This document shows positions 1-9,411 of a stretch of DNA of 64,000 nt, piece by piece. The position numbers and the translations under genes were made by a program. How positions within the stretch are numbered: position 1 is the stretch's first letter; each line of letters starts with the position of its first letter. The notes under the pieces are model-generated. The model did not search any database. It was not told the origin of the DNA and was given only the letters and a program-made list of their open reading frames with translations. Origin of the DNA: Bacteroidota bacterium (GTDB lineage Bacteria; Bacteroidota; Bacteroidia; Chitinophagales; Chitinophagaceae); NCBI GenBank assembly GCA_018266775.1, contig JAFDZS010000015.1, positions 186,001 to 250,000 of the forward strand. Direction: 5' to 3'.

Positions 1-174
1 TGGATATTGCAGTTTGATGCGGTAAGCTGTATCATTCCCGGCGCATCCAATGCCGGGCAAATTGATTCCAATCTGAGCGCATTAAACATTCCCGCTTTAA
101 CACCGGAACAAATAACTGCTGTGAAGGAAGTTTATGAAAGATATATTAAACCATCAGTACATCATTTGTGGTAA
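1..174 (+). CDS. Aldo/keto reductase, C-terminal fragment (5' end outside window)
   Basis: The open frame enters from the left edge and ends at TAA 172-174. The 57 visible residues contain FDAVSCIIPGASNAGQID followed by LTPEQITAVKEVYERYIKP and end in VHHLW. The IPGASN segment resembles the NADP-phosphate-binding region of aldo/keto reductases, and the remainder matches the usual C-terminal helix of the short AKR family. Such enzymes reduce sugar or short-chain aldehydes with NAD(P)H in the cytoplasm. Substrate cannot be inferred from this fragment. It lies upstream of a pectin locus on the same strand, separated by a repeat-bearing gap, so membership in the locus is uncertain. Confidence 0.75.
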   Translation, partial: WILQFDAVSCIIPGASNAGQIDSNLSALNIPALTPEQITAVKEVYERYIKPSVHHLW

Positions 175-186
175 AATAATTTCGCT

Positions 187-268
187 TTGTTGTGCCATCG
201 GCACAAGACGTTGGTAGTATAAAGTCAAACAGCGCTGAATCACGTGCCGTAGGTACGTAAGATGTGTT
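187..268. repeat. Paired palindromic repeat, copy 1
   Basis: Two short palindromes occur here. The first is GTGCC-ATC-GGCAC at 192-204, followed by AAGACGTTGGTAGTA. The second is GTGCC-GTA-GGTAC at 244-256, followed by GTAAGATGTGTT. Their centres are 52 nt apart. The same paired layout, with 5-bp arms around a 3-nt loop and a GTTGGTA-like tail after the first unit, recurs at 15942-16020, 30610-30688 and 58829-58908. This fits a small REP/BIME-like intergenic repeat family. It fills most of the gap before the GH2 gene. Confidence 0.65.
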
Positions 269-287
269 CCATTTCTAATAAAGGAAA

Positions 288-2705
288 ATGAAAAAGAAAT
301 ACCTTCTTATAATCGGGCTGATGTTGCTAAGTGGTTTGCATGCGCAAGTTCGCCGAACAATCGACTTCAATAATGACTGGAAATTTTATTTGGGTAATGA
401 CAGTAATGCTGTCAATGAAAACTATAATGATGTTTCATGGCGAACACTCAACTTACCGCACGACTGGAGTATTGAAGGTAACTTCTCCAAAGACAATCCT
501 GCCACCAACCAGGGCGGTGCATTACCCGGTGGTATTGGATGGTACAGGAAAACTTTTACACTTCCGGCATCTTCCAAAAATAAACTCACTTTTATTGAAT
601 TTGATGGGGTGTACCGCAACAGTGAAGTGTGGATCAATGGGCATTATTTGGGCAAGCGGCCGAATGGATATATTTCTTTCCAGTATAACCTTACACCATA
701 TTTAAAATTTGGAACTGAAAAAAATGTAATTGCCGTTAAAGTGGATAATGCACAACAACCCAATTCAAGGTGGTACAGTGGTAGTGGCATTTACAGGAAT
801 GTTAGATTAGCAATAACCAATAAAATATTTTTCCAAAAAAATGGGCTTTATATAATTCCTGAAACAACAGGAGCTGAAGCCACGCTGAATATTCAAACAA
901 CGATACAGGCTCCCGAAAAAAGTAATGCGCTTTTTACTATTAAGTATGAATTATTTGATGCAACAGGTAAGCCGATCAAAGATGCATCTTATCATACCCT
1001 CATGATCTATAATCTGCAGGGAAATGAAACCCAGCACTTCTTTACTTACAGTTTTAAGAACCCCGTGTTATGGTCAGTTGACAAACCTTACTTATATACA
1101 CTTAAAGCCAGCTTGCTTGTTGATGGTATTAAGACAGATGAAGTGGTTACAAAACTGGGTATACGGCAAATCCATTTCGACAGGGAAAAAGGATTCTTCC
1201 TCAATAATCAACCGCTCAAAATAAAAGGGGTTTGCCTGCATCATGATCTTGGCGCATTGGGTGCTGCATTTAATGTTGCCGCAGCAAAAAGGCAATTGCA
1301 GATTTTAAAGGATATGGGTTGCAATGCCATCCGCACATCACACAATCCACCAGCGCCTGAGTTTTTAGACCTGTGTGATCAAATGGGCTTTTTAGTAATG
1401 GACGAAGCATTTGATATGTGGCAAAAGAAAAAAAATAAATTTGATTATGCGCTTGATTTTAAAGCATGGCACAAGCAGGATCTGCAGGACATGATCAAAA
1501 GAGACCGCAACCATCCCTGTATTTTTATGTGGAGCATTGGCAATGAAATCAGGGAGCAGTTTGACAGTACAGGAATTGCTTTAACCAAAGAATTGGTGGC
1601 AACGGTAAAACAACTTGATGCTACAAGGCCGGTAACTTCTGCCTTAACAGAAACGGATACCACTAAAAACTTTATTTATCGTGCTGATGCATTGGATGTA
1701 ACCGGCTGGAATTATAACCAGCAATACTTTCCTGATTTTTTAAAACGCTATCCCGGTAAAATATTTATTGCATCAGAAACCACGTCTGCATTGGCAACAC
1801 GTGGCCATTATGATTTTCCATCAGACAGTGTAAGGGCCTGGCCACCTAAAGGGAAAAAAGAAATAGAAAATGTAAATGGCGACTGGACAGTTTCAGCATA
1901 TGATCATGTAAAAGCAGGCTGGGGCAGTACGCATGAAGAAACATGGGCCATTATCAAAAAATATGCTTTTCTCTCCGGCATGTTTGTGTGGACAGGTTTT
2001 GATTACCTGGGAGAGCCCACACCTTATCCATGGCCGGCACGCAGTTCTTATTTCGGTATTGTTGACCTTGCCGGTTTTCCAAAAGATGTGTACTACATGT
2101 ATCAAAGTGAATGGAGTAATAAACCTGTATTGCATGTATTCCCGCACTGGAACTGGAAAGTGGGAGATACGGTTGATGTTTGGACGTATTATAATCATGC
2201 AGATAAAGTGGAATTGTTTGTGAATGGAACATCATTCGGCAGCAAAACAAAAAATGATTCAGTACTGCATGTACAGTGGCGGGTGCCTTATGTGCCGGGT
2301 GAATTGAAAGTGGTTTCAACAATGCATGGAAAGAAGGTAATGGAAAAAATAATCCGCACAGCAGGCGCACCTTATGCCATCAAACTATCGTCGGGCCGCA
2401 CAACAATAAAAGCGGATGGTAAAGACATGGCTTTTATAACTGCAACCATTGTTGATCAAAAAGGAATACCTGTTCCGTATGCCAATAATGAACTGCAATT
2501 TTCTGTTACAGGCAACGCAACGTTGGCAGCAACCGATAATGGATATGAAGCAGATACCACAGCATTCACCAGCCCTCAGCGAAGGGCGTGGAAGGGGCTT
2601 GCATTAGGTATTGTTCGCCCAGCCGCAAAAAAGGGAAATAGTACATTAACGGTATCGGCGCCCGGGTTAATTCCGGGAACGATTGCATTAAAAATAGCGG
2701 AATAA
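288..2705 (+). CDS. Secreted GH2 glycoside hydrolase (beta-galactosidase-type, DUF4982-like C-terminus)
   Basis: This is an 805-residue secreted exo-glycosidase. It starts with a signal peptide ending LHAQ, then a GH2 sugar-binding domain (about 25-175, with VWINGHYLG), an immunoglobulin-like domain, and the TIM barrel from about 290. The acid/base glutamate is E420 in MWSIGNEI and the nucleophile is E497 in IASETTS, so the catalytic pair is intact. The C-terminal third has further beta-sandwich domains of the DUF4982 and GH2 C-terminal type. The ATG at 288 immediately precedes the signal peptide. GH2 enzymes remove beta-linked galactose, glucuronate, mannose or arabinose; the context suggests a pectin side chain, but the exact sugar cannot be read from sequence. 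It is followed by a 278-base gap before the next gene. Confidence 0.9.
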   Translation: MKKKYLLIIGLMLLSGLHAQVRRTIDFNNDWKFYLGNDSNAVNENYNDVSWRTLNLPHDWSIEGNFSKDNPATNQGGALPGGIGWYRKTFTLPASSKNKLTFIEFDGVYRNSEVWINGHYLGKRPNGYISFQYNLTPYLKFGTEKNVIAVKVDNAQQPNSRWYSGSGIYRNVRLAITNKIFFQKNGLYIIPETTGAEATLNIQTTIQAPEKSNALFTIKYELFDATGKPIKDASYHTLMIYNLQGNETQHFFTYSFKNPVLWSVDKPYLYTLKASLLVDGIKTDEVVTKLGIRQIHFDREKGFFLNNQPLKIKGVCLHHDLGALGAAFNVAAAKRQLQILKDMGCNAIRTSHNPPAPEFLDLCDQMGFLVMDEAFDMWQKKKNKFDYALDFKAWHKQDLQDMIKRDRNHPCIFMWSIGNEIREQFDSTGIALTKELVATVKQLDATRPVTSALTETDTTKNFIYRADALDVTGWNYNQQYFPDFLKRYPGKIFIASETTSALATRGHYDFPSDSVRAWPPKGKKEIENVNGDWTVSAYDHVKAGWGSTHEETWAIIKKYAFLSGMFVWTGFDYLGEPTPYPWPARSSYFGIVDLAGFPKDVYYMYQSEWSNKPVLHVFPHWNWKVGDTVDVWTYYNHADKVELFVNGTSFGSKTKNDSVLHVQWRVPYVPGELKVVSTMHGKKVMEKIIRTAGAPYAIKLSSGRTTIKADGKDMAFITATIVDQKGIPVPYANNELQFSVTGNATLAATDNGYEADTTAFTSPQRRAWKGLALGIVRPAAKKGNSTLTVSAPGLIPGTIALKIAE

Positions 2706-2784
2706 GCCCTTATTTTCTCACTCTTAAATAAAGAAAATTTCTCTGCAAATAGTAAAATTGTACATCTTTATAATAAAACTTCAC

Positions 2785-2816
2785 ATTGTTCTGCCCTATA
2801 GCCACAAGTACCTTTA
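2785..2816 (+). promoter_or_regulatory. Possible Bacteroidota-type promoter upstream of the DUF3826-SusC-SusD operon
   Basis: The gap 2706-2983 contains TACCTTTA at 2809-2816, close to the Bacteroidota -7 consensus TAnnTTTG. ATTG at 2785-2788 sits 20 nt upstream, where the -33 element would be. Spacing fits the known 19-21 nt. This is a pattern match only, and AT-rich DNA yields chance hits. Confidence 0.3.
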
Positions 2817-2983
2817 GCTCGTAAAATGAACAGGATTGAAGTTCATTTTTATTAACGGTTTTTAAATGAAGCTATATGAAAAAGCAGGGGCTTGTTATCA
2901 TGAATGATTTTACGCCGATGATAGCTGTGCAACAGCCTTCTCCTTTTGCATTTTTCTTTTCCTTTTGTTCAGGCATATTTAAC

Positions 2984-3664
2984 ATGAAGCACTTAATAAC
3001 AGCAGTAATTTTTATTTGCAGCACCACTGTGCATGCGCAGCAAACCAATGCAGCAGTTGATACCGGTTATGAAAAGGTATTGAAAGACCGTACTGCAAAA
3101 ATTGTAAACACACTGGATATTAAAGACGCCGGCCTGTATAATAAAGTACAGCAGCAGTTGGTTAACCAATACATTGCATTAAATGCTATACAAAACGATA
3201 CCAAAGCTGCCATTACAAATATTAAGGCACAACAGCAGGACAAAGCTGCAGCTGATGCCGCCATCAAAAATGCGAACGATAAAAAAGCGATTGCGTTAAA
3301 AGACCTCCACAACAAATTCATTGCCGCTTTAAAAACTTCTTTGACAGACGACCAGGTGGAAAAAATAAAAGATGGTATGACATACAGGGTATTACCCATT
3401 ACATGGGCAGCTTACCTGGATATGTTGCCCAAACTTACGCAACAGCAAAAAGATACCATGTATACCTGGCTGGTGGAAGCCCGTGAACTGGCTATGGATG
3501 AAGGAACAAGCGATGCCAAACATGCGGTGTTTGGAAAGTACAAAGGCCGCATCAATAATTATTTATCATCCCAGGGTTATGATATGAAGAAAGAAGGAGA
3601 AGATTGGGCAAAAAGAAAACAGGCAGAAAAAGAAAAGCAACCAAACCAAAATCAACCAGAATAA
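2984..3664 (+). CDS. Secreted DUF3826 family protein (copy 1)
   Basis: The 226-residue product has a signal peptide, MKHLITAVIFICSTTVHAQ. The same frame is open from ATG 2876, but that would put 36 extra residues before the signal peptide, so ATG 2984 is preferred. The middle is a lysine- and alanine-rich helical segment. The second half carries the recognisable DUF3826 pattern: LTDDQVEKIKDGMTY, then the tryptophan/tyrosine-rich ITWAAYLDMLPKLT, then EARELAMDEG and GKYKGRINNYL. DUF3826 proteins are known from Bacteroidota polysaccharide loci, often beside pectin enzymes, but have no established function. It lies 27 bases upstream of the SusC gene and is probably co-transcribed with it. A paralogue is at 28709-29356. 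Confidence 0.8.
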   Translation: MKHLITAVIFICSTTVHAQQTNAAVDTGYEKVLKDRTAKIVNTLDIKDAGLYNKVQQQLVNQYIALNAIQNDTKAAITNIKAQQQDKAAADAAIKNANDKKAIALKDLHNKFIAALKTSLTDDQVEKIKDGMTYRVLPITWAAYLDMLPKLTQQQKDTMYTWLVEARELAMDEGTSDAKHAVFGKYKGRINNYLSSQGYDMKKEGEDWAKRKQAEKEKQPNQNQPE

Positions 3665-3691
3665 TTTTCAATTTTTTCAAAACTAAGCTAT

Positions 3692-6600
3692 ATGATAAAA
3701 CTCCAACTGAAGAAGGCCTTATTCCTTCAATTTTTCCTGTTGCTCAGTTGCATAGTATTTGCACAGCAAAAAAAAGTTACCGGAAAAATAGTGGATACTG
3801 ATGGCAAACCTGTACCGGGTGTAACCATCAGCATCAAAGGCAGCACGGTTACAACTACAACCGATGCCGCCGGTACATTTACTATCACGGTTCCTGCAAA
3901 CGAATCGGTGCTTAAAATATCAAGCGCCACATTTCTTTACCAGGAATTGGTTGTAGGCAACCGCACTACCATAAACATTACCATGCTAAAAGACACCAAG
4001 CAACTGGATGATGTGGTGGTGATTGGATATGGTACACAAAAGGCAAAAGCTGTTACCGGCTCCATTGCAACTGTGGATACCAAAAAAATGGAAGACCTTC
4101 CTGTTGCATCACTTACCGAAATGCTGAGGGGCCAGGTGCCGGGTGTAAACGTTTCAGGCGGCAGCCAGCGTCCGGGTATTATGGCTTCCGTAAGCATCCG
4201 CCAGCAATTCAACTGGGGTAAAGATGGTGGTGGAACCATTCCTTTAATTATTATTGACGATGTGGTGCAGATTGACCCTGCCACCAATTTACCCACACTG
4301 GATAAATTCAATTTGCTCGATCTGTCTGAAGTGGAAAGCATCACGGTATTACGCGATGCCAGTGCTGCTATCTATGGAGCCCGTGCCTCGCAGGGTGCTA
4401 TTGTGGTTAAAACAAAACGCGGTAAGGCAGGCCTGCCCAAAATTACTTATTCCAGCAAGTTTGAAACCAACGATGCGGTAAGCCATGGCAAAGTGATGAG
4501 TGCAAAAGAATACGGTATTTTTTCGAACAGGCTTAACCGTGGTTTAGGAAATACGCCAACCGGCAACCCCAATAACTTCTTCTCCGATGCTGAGCTGGCC
4601 AGCATGGACAGCCTTAATTACGATTGGTTAAGAAACGACTGGAATGCAGCCAACGCTATGCAGCATTCAATTAATGTAAGCGGCGGTTCAGACAGGGCAA
4701 CTTATTTCACCGGTGGTTCATACTATAAACAGGGTGCTAACCTGGGTTCGCAGGATTTTGACCGCTGGACGTTCCGCTCCGGTACAGATGTTAAAGTGGC
4801 CAATAGTGTAAAATTATCTGCCACACTTTCTGCCAACAATTCCAGCCTGGAAAAATCATTTACCAAAATCAATTTCTCTGATGGATATGCAAATGGTGGT
4901 GAACAAAATGATTACAGTGTTTTACTGCACATGCCCAAATACATCCCCTGGCAATATAATATTAACGGGGTAGACAGTTATATATCACCGGTGCTCGGCC
5001 CTAACAAACTGGGTTCAGCTTCTGGTAACAACTCATTATCCAACTGGAATTATTATGCATTGCTGAACAATGGTTCAAAAACAACCAATAAGGCGTTCAG
5101 TTATAATGCCAACTTCTCTTTACAATATGATATTCCGTTTATCCAGGGTTTATCAGTAAGAGGTAATTATTCTGTAGGCTCTACTTCAAGCAATACAGAG
5201 CAGATTATGATGCCGCTGATTATTTCCCAGGCTAAAAACATCAACACAGCAAATAATCACTTATTTACCTCCACCACAACCTGGAATAATCCAACCACCA
5301 ATAAATCCAATTCCAGGGTTACGTATGATAACACTGTAGGAACACTGGAGCAGATCAACTTCTTTGCTAATTACGATCACACATTTGGAGATCACAGCAT
5401 ATCAGCAGTATTTTCTGGCGAACGCTCCAAAGTAAGTTCAGAAGACCGTTACCAGATTTATGACAACCCATTACCGGGTGTTTATAACGGCACTTCAGTT
5501 TCTGCCGGAACATTGAACAGTTCCAACACCATTACCTACAGGTCAGAAGGGGGAACAATGTCTTACCTCGGCCGTGTAAGTTATGGATATAAGAACAGGT
5601 ACTTTGCACAATTCTTATTCCGCAGCGATGCCTCCAGCAAATTTGCACCTGAAAACTATTGGGGCTTCTTCCCAAGTGTTTCTTTGGGTTGGGTAATGTC
5701 TGACGAAGAGTTTTTCAGGCAGCGTGTTCCCTGGGTAAATTACCTGAAAGTGCGTGCGTCAGTGGGCAGAACCGGTAATGATAATGTGAAAGCGTGGAAA
5801 TGGATGCAGCTGTATACACTGGCATTAGATAAAGGTATGGCCTTTGGTACAAGCGGTGGTAACTATACTTATGGTATTACACCAGACCCCACACCCAACA
5901 GGAATATTAAATGGGACAAAACCATCCAGCGCAACCTTGGATTTGATGCGGTGGTGCTGAAAAACCGTTTATCATTTAGCTGGGATGGATATTATAACTC
6001 CTCTACCGATCTGCTTACATCAATGACAGGTGCTATTAATGTACCCATATCTGTAGGTGGTGCATTTGCAGAACAAAACTATGGTGCGGTGAATTTCTGG
6101 GGCACTGAAATTACAGCAACCTGGAATGGCCATGCAGGCAAGAAAGTAAATTATTCTGTAGGTGTAAACTTTGGATTATCTGATAACAGCGTAGTCAAAT
6201 ATCTCGATCAGCCTTTCAAATATCCTTCTCAATATGCAGGTGCACAGCGTGAAGGCTATTCACTCATTGGCCCGGTTTGGGGTTACAGAACCTGGAAGCA
6301 AACTTCAACAGGTGATGGCATCCTCAGAACCGATGCCGACCTTGATGCATACTGGACATATCTTAGTGACCTTGCTGCAAAAGCCGGTACCACTCCGTTA
6401 TACAATGCAGGCGGTGCCAATATTTCTACAAGGGCAGGTATGAAAAAAGGTATGATGGCTTACCAGGATGTTGCCGGTGCACTGGATGCCAATAACCAAA
6501 GCATTGCCGGACCTAACGGACAAATTAACGACGACCAGGATTATGTACAGTTAGTAAAAAGAAACAGGTCTTACGGCTTTACCACCAACTTAAGTGCATC

Positions 6601-7042
6601 ATGGAATTCTCTAACCATGCAGGCACAGATTGGTACCAGCTGGGGCGGTTACAACAGTATGGACAGGATCAAGCAGGGTACCTCCAGCACCAATGCCGGA
6701 TGGTCTCAGGCAGCTTACCTGAACGACATGTATGATTCAACTGATAACCCATTGGGTAAATATCCCAATATGGCGTTCTATGACAATGCGTTTAAAACAT
6801 CCGATTTCTGGACGTTGCCTACTTTCAGGTGTGTGATCCGTTCGCTGAGTATCGGGTATACTATACCGAAAGAATGGATATCAAAACTGCATATGTCAAA
6901 CGCAAAATTGGTATTATCTGGTTATAACCTTTGGGATCTGTACAACCCATATCCCGGTAAATACAGGAATATGTACGATGCACCAAACGTAAACTATCCA
7001 ACATTGCGGACATGGTCGCTGGGATTGAACGTTGGATTCTGA
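3692..7042 (+). CDS. SusC/RagA-family TonB-dependent outer-membrane receptor
   Basis: The 1116-residue product is the outer-membrane channel of the glycan importer. It has a signal peptide ending VFAQ, a carboxypeptidase-regulatory-like beta-sandwich (about 27-105, VTGKIVDTDGKPVPGVTISI), and the segment DDVVVIGYGTQ that serves as TonB-box region. A plug domain follows (about 120-230, with EMLRGQVPGVNV and VLRDASAAIYGARASQG). The 22-strand barrel ends in aromatic LGLNVGF, the normal C-terminal targeting signal. It lacks a DUF4880/STN N-terminal extension, so it does not look like an anti-sigma-coupled receptor. It pairs with the SusD gene starting 105 bases downstream. The only SusC in the window, it is presumably the entry port for the pectin oligosaccharides made by the enzymes around it. 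Confidence 0.95.
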   Translation: MIKLQLKKALFLQFFLLLSCIVFAQQKKVTGKIVDTDGKPVPGVTISIKGSTVTTTTDAAGTFTITVPANESVLKISSATFLYQELVVGNRTTINITMLKDTKQLDDVVVIGYGTQKAKAVTGSIATVDTKKMEDLPVASLTEMLRGQVPGVNVSGGSQRPGIMASVSIRQQFNWGKDGGGTIPLIIIDDVVQIDPATNLPTLDKFNLLDLSEVESITVLRDASAAIYGARASQGAIVVKTKRGKAGLPKITYSSKFETNDAVSHGKVMSAKEYGIFSNRLNRGLGNTPTGNPNNFFSDAELASMDSLNYDWLRNDWNAANAMQHSINVSGGSDRATYFTGGSYYKQGANLGSQDFDRWTFRSGTDVKVANSVKLSATLSANNSSLEKSFTKINFSDGYANGGEQNDYSVLLHMPKYIPWQYNINGVDSYISPVLGPNKLGSASGNNSLSNWNYYALLNNGSKTTNKAFSYNANFSLQYDIPFIQGLSVRGNYSVGSTSSNTEQIMMPLIISQAKNINTANNHLFTSTTTWNNPTTNKSNSRVTYDNTVGTLEQINFFANYDHTFGDHSISAVFSGERSKVSSEDRYQIYDNPLPGVYNGTSVSAGTLNSSNTITYRSEGGTMSYLGRVSYGYKNRYFAQFLFRSDASSKFAPENYWGFFPSVSLGWVMSDEEFFRQRVPWVNYLKVRASVGRTGNDNVKAWKWMQLYTLALDKGMAFGTSGGNYTYGITPDPTPNRNIKWDKTIQRNLGFDAVVLKNRLSFSWDGYYNSSTDLLTSMTGAINVPISVGGAFAEQNYGAVNFWGTEITATWNGHAGKKVNYSVGVNFGLSDNSVVKYLDQPFKYPSQYAGAQREGYSLIGPVWGYRTWKQTSTGDGILRTDADLDAYWTYLSDLAAKAGTTPLYNAGGANISTRAGMKKGMMAYQDVAGALDANNQSIAGPNGQINDDQDYVQLVKRNRSYGFTTNLSASWNSLTMQAQIGTSWGGYNSMDRIKQGTSSTNAGWSQAAYLNDMYDSTDNPLGKYPNMAFYDNAFKTSDFWTLPTFRCVIRSLSIGYTIPKEWISKLHMSNAKLVLSGYNLWDLYNPYPGKYRNMYDAPNVNYPTLRTWSLGLNVGF

Positions 7043-7147
7043 CAATAACCAAAACCAGATCAGTTAATTCTATATGAAATGAGCCAGAAAAGACCCACTG
7101 CCATTCAACAGGACGTCTTTCCCGGCAAAACCAATAAAAATAAAAAA

Positions 7148-9157
7148 ATGAAAAATAAAATATTATATCTCATCGCGTTTACCGCAATGGTTGTTGGCGC
7201 AGCGGGCTGTAAAAAAAGTTTCCTGGAAGACCTGAAGAGCTATGATAAGTATGATGAAAGCGCCTTTACCAATGAAGTGCTTACCGGATACTATATCGAC
7301 AGGCTGTATAACTACTTCTTTGTAAACTACAAAAGCCCCACGCAGGCAGAAACCACGTTGGGTTCTTACGATGATTCTAAAACAAAGAATACTGAAGAAA
7401 TAGGAGGTACAGTAAGCAACTACATCAACCCAAACAGGAACCTGATGCTGGCAACAGATGCTGATAACTATTATGGCGGAGCACTTACAGCAAGTATTTC
7501 CAATACGCCGTATACACGTATCCGTTTGGCTAACTTTTTACTGGAGAAAATAGATGAAGTGGGTACAGCATTGTCTCCTGCATTCAGGGACAGGGCTAAA
7601 GGCCAGATGTATTATTTCCGTGCCTTGCAATATTATTACCTGGTACGTGCCTATGGTGGTGTGCCATTGGTATTGACTGTGCAAAATGCAAGCAGCACCG
7701 ATGCATCGATCAGGATACCAAGAGCCACCGCATCACAATGCTTTACACAAATTGTAAAAGACTTTGATTCGGCAGCCGCATTATTGCCCGCAGTATGGCC
7801 CACACAAACAACAGACTACGGCAGGTTTACCAGTGCAGCGGCGCTGGCTATGAAAAGCCGTGTATTATTAACTGCGGCAAGCCCGTTGTTTAACAGCGAT
7901 TGGGACAATACATCAAGCCCCAAATGGCAGGCTGCACTGGATGCAGGTTTGCAGGCTGAAACTGCATTAACTGCCGCCGGTTATGGATTATATGGCAGCA
8001 CAGCAAAAGACTGGGCAGATATGTTTACTGCAAAAGACAACGCATCCATCACCAATACCACAACGCCGTATAATAAAGAAGCCATCTTTACCATACTGCT
8101 TTCCACCAATACCACCAGTTCTGCCGGTTATAACAGTGCGTGGGAAAACTCCATCAGGCCAAAAGACCAAAATGGCAGCGGCGGTATATCTGTGCCAAAA
8201 GGAATGCTGGACCTGTTTCCGCTGGCCAACGGCGCACGCCCAACAACGGCTAACGGATACGTAGACACGTTTTTCTTCGAAAACAGGGACCCGCGTTTCT
8301 ACCGCACTTTTGCTTTCTCCGGTTCTAAATGGGGAATTAAAACCAATGCCAACAGAACTTCTTTCTTTTACAGGTGGAGGCCAAGTGCAACCGGCACGAT
8401 AACTTATTCCGGCAATAACCAGACAACCAGTCCTGCAGTGGTGAAGAAAATGGCTAACCCTGCGGCAGACAGTTCTGCATTTACTTATTCCGGTACGGAT
8501 ATTATAGAATACCGCTATGCAGAATTACTGCTCAATATTGCAGAATGTTATGCAGCAAAAGGCGATATTGCCAATTGCCTGGTATACCTTGGAAAAATAC
8601 GTGCACGTGTAGGTATATCCAGTGCCAACAATTATGGCATTGGTACACTGGCAACCAAATATGCAGCAATAGAAGCCTGCCTGTATGAACGCCGTGTGGA
8701 ACTGGCCTACGAAGGCAAACGATACTGGGATATACAAAGGTGGTTGTTGTATGATGGTTCATCCGCCACCAATACATCAGCCAATACCTGCTCTAAACTC
8801 GGTATTGCACCCATCAATGGTTCCAACAGAACCGGTTATTACTGGCAATCCATTAACTACACCAGTTCAGATCCATTAACAGCAGCAGATAAGAGCATCA
8901 TCATCGATCCGGATGCGGCTAACTTTACCACACAAATTGCGGCATTAAAAACTTTGTACAAAACAAAACTGGTGATGACGCCTTTAGACCAGGCTTTGGA
9001 TCGTGATGGTACCACACCGGTAAATATCTTATACAGGCCGAATTATTATTTATCCGGTTTATCAGCAACAGTACTGTCATTAAATCCATGGCTGAAACAA
9101 AATATCGGCTGGCAGGATTATAGTGGTGGTGCAGGAACATTCAATTCAACTGAATAA
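7148..9157 (+). CDS. SusD/RagB-family surface glycan-binding lipoprotein
   Basis: The 669-residue surface lipoprotein caps the SusC channel and binds glycan. The start was set at ATG 7148 because it gives a lipoprotein signal, MKNKILYLIAFTAMVVGAAGC, with the lipidated cysteine at residue 21. An upstream ATG at 7079 would put 23 charged residues in front. Family features are visible: FRDRAKGQMYYFRALQYYYLVRAYGG in the TPR-like part, ERRVELAYEGKRYWDIQRWLL near the C-terminus, and NILYRPNYYLSGL with NPWLKQNIGW at the end. Asparagine, threonine and aromatic-rich loops suit carbohydrate contact. It is the last gene before the terminator at 9285-9316. Confidence 0.93.
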   Translation: MKNKILYLIAFTAMVVGAAGCKKSFLEDLKSYDKYDESAFTNEVLTGYYIDRLYNYFFVNYKSPTQAETTLGSYDDSKTKNTEEIGGTVSNYINPNRNLMLATDADNYYGGALTASISNTPYTRIRLANFLLEKIDEVGTALSPAFRDRAKGQMYYFRALQYYYLVRAYGGVPLVLTVQNASSTDASIRIPRATASQCFTQIVKDFDSAAALLPAVWPTQTTDYGRFTSAAALAMKSRVLLTAASPLFNSDWDNTSSPKWQAALDAGLQAETALTAAGYGLYGSTAKDWADMFTAKDNASITNTTTPYNKEAIFTILLSTNTTSSAGYNSAWENSIRPKDQNGSGGISVPKGMLDLFPLANGARPTTANGYVDTFFFENRDPRFYRTFAFSGSKWGIKTNANRTSFFYRWRPSATGTITYSGNNQTTSPAVVKKMANPAADSSAFTYSGTDIIEYRYAELLLNIAECYAAKGDIANCLVYLGKIRARVGISSANNYGIGTLATKYAAIEACLYERRVELAYEGKRYWDIQRWLLYDGSSATNTSANTCSKLGIAPINGSNRTGYYWQSINYTSSDPLTAADKSIIIDPDAANFTTQIAALKTLYKTKLVMTPLDQALDRDGTTPVNILYRPNYYLSGLSATVLSLNPWLKQNIGWQDYSGGAGTFNSTE

Positions 9158-9284
9158 AAAATACTGGCTGCTGAAAAAACTAATTCAGCAGAAAGATGAA
9201 CAGTGTAATTGTTTAAACCGAAACTGTATGAGAAGCGTAGTTATTAACAACAAGAGTTAGAAGAATCATATAGCAGCACACGTT

Positions 9285-9316
9285 AAAAGGGAAAGTGCAT
9301 GCACTTTCCCTTTTTT
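9285..9316 (+). terminator. Rho-independent terminator after susD (perfect 30-nt palindrome)
   Basis: Positions 9285-9314 form a perfect palindrome centred between 9299 and 9300 on GCATGC, with arms starting AAAAGGGAAAGTGCA. The 3' arm runs straight into a T tract. The RNA would form a stem of about 13 bp with a tetraloop followed by U residues. It lies 128 bases after the susD stop, and closes the SusCD operon or attenuates read-through into the enzyme genes. Being palindromic with an A tract on the 5' side, it could act on either strand. Confidence 0.85.
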
Positions 9317-9411
9317 ATTGCGGAGAAAGAAAATGTTTTTCTGAAAAAAACAAAGTAGTATTCAACAGAAATTTTATTATCAATCGTCTAATAGTTTCAA
9401 ACAATTGTACA

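Noticed and set aside
9295..9411. Earlier start for the first PL1 lyase
   Set aside because: It would begin within the terminator palindrome and place 39 residues before the signal peptide.
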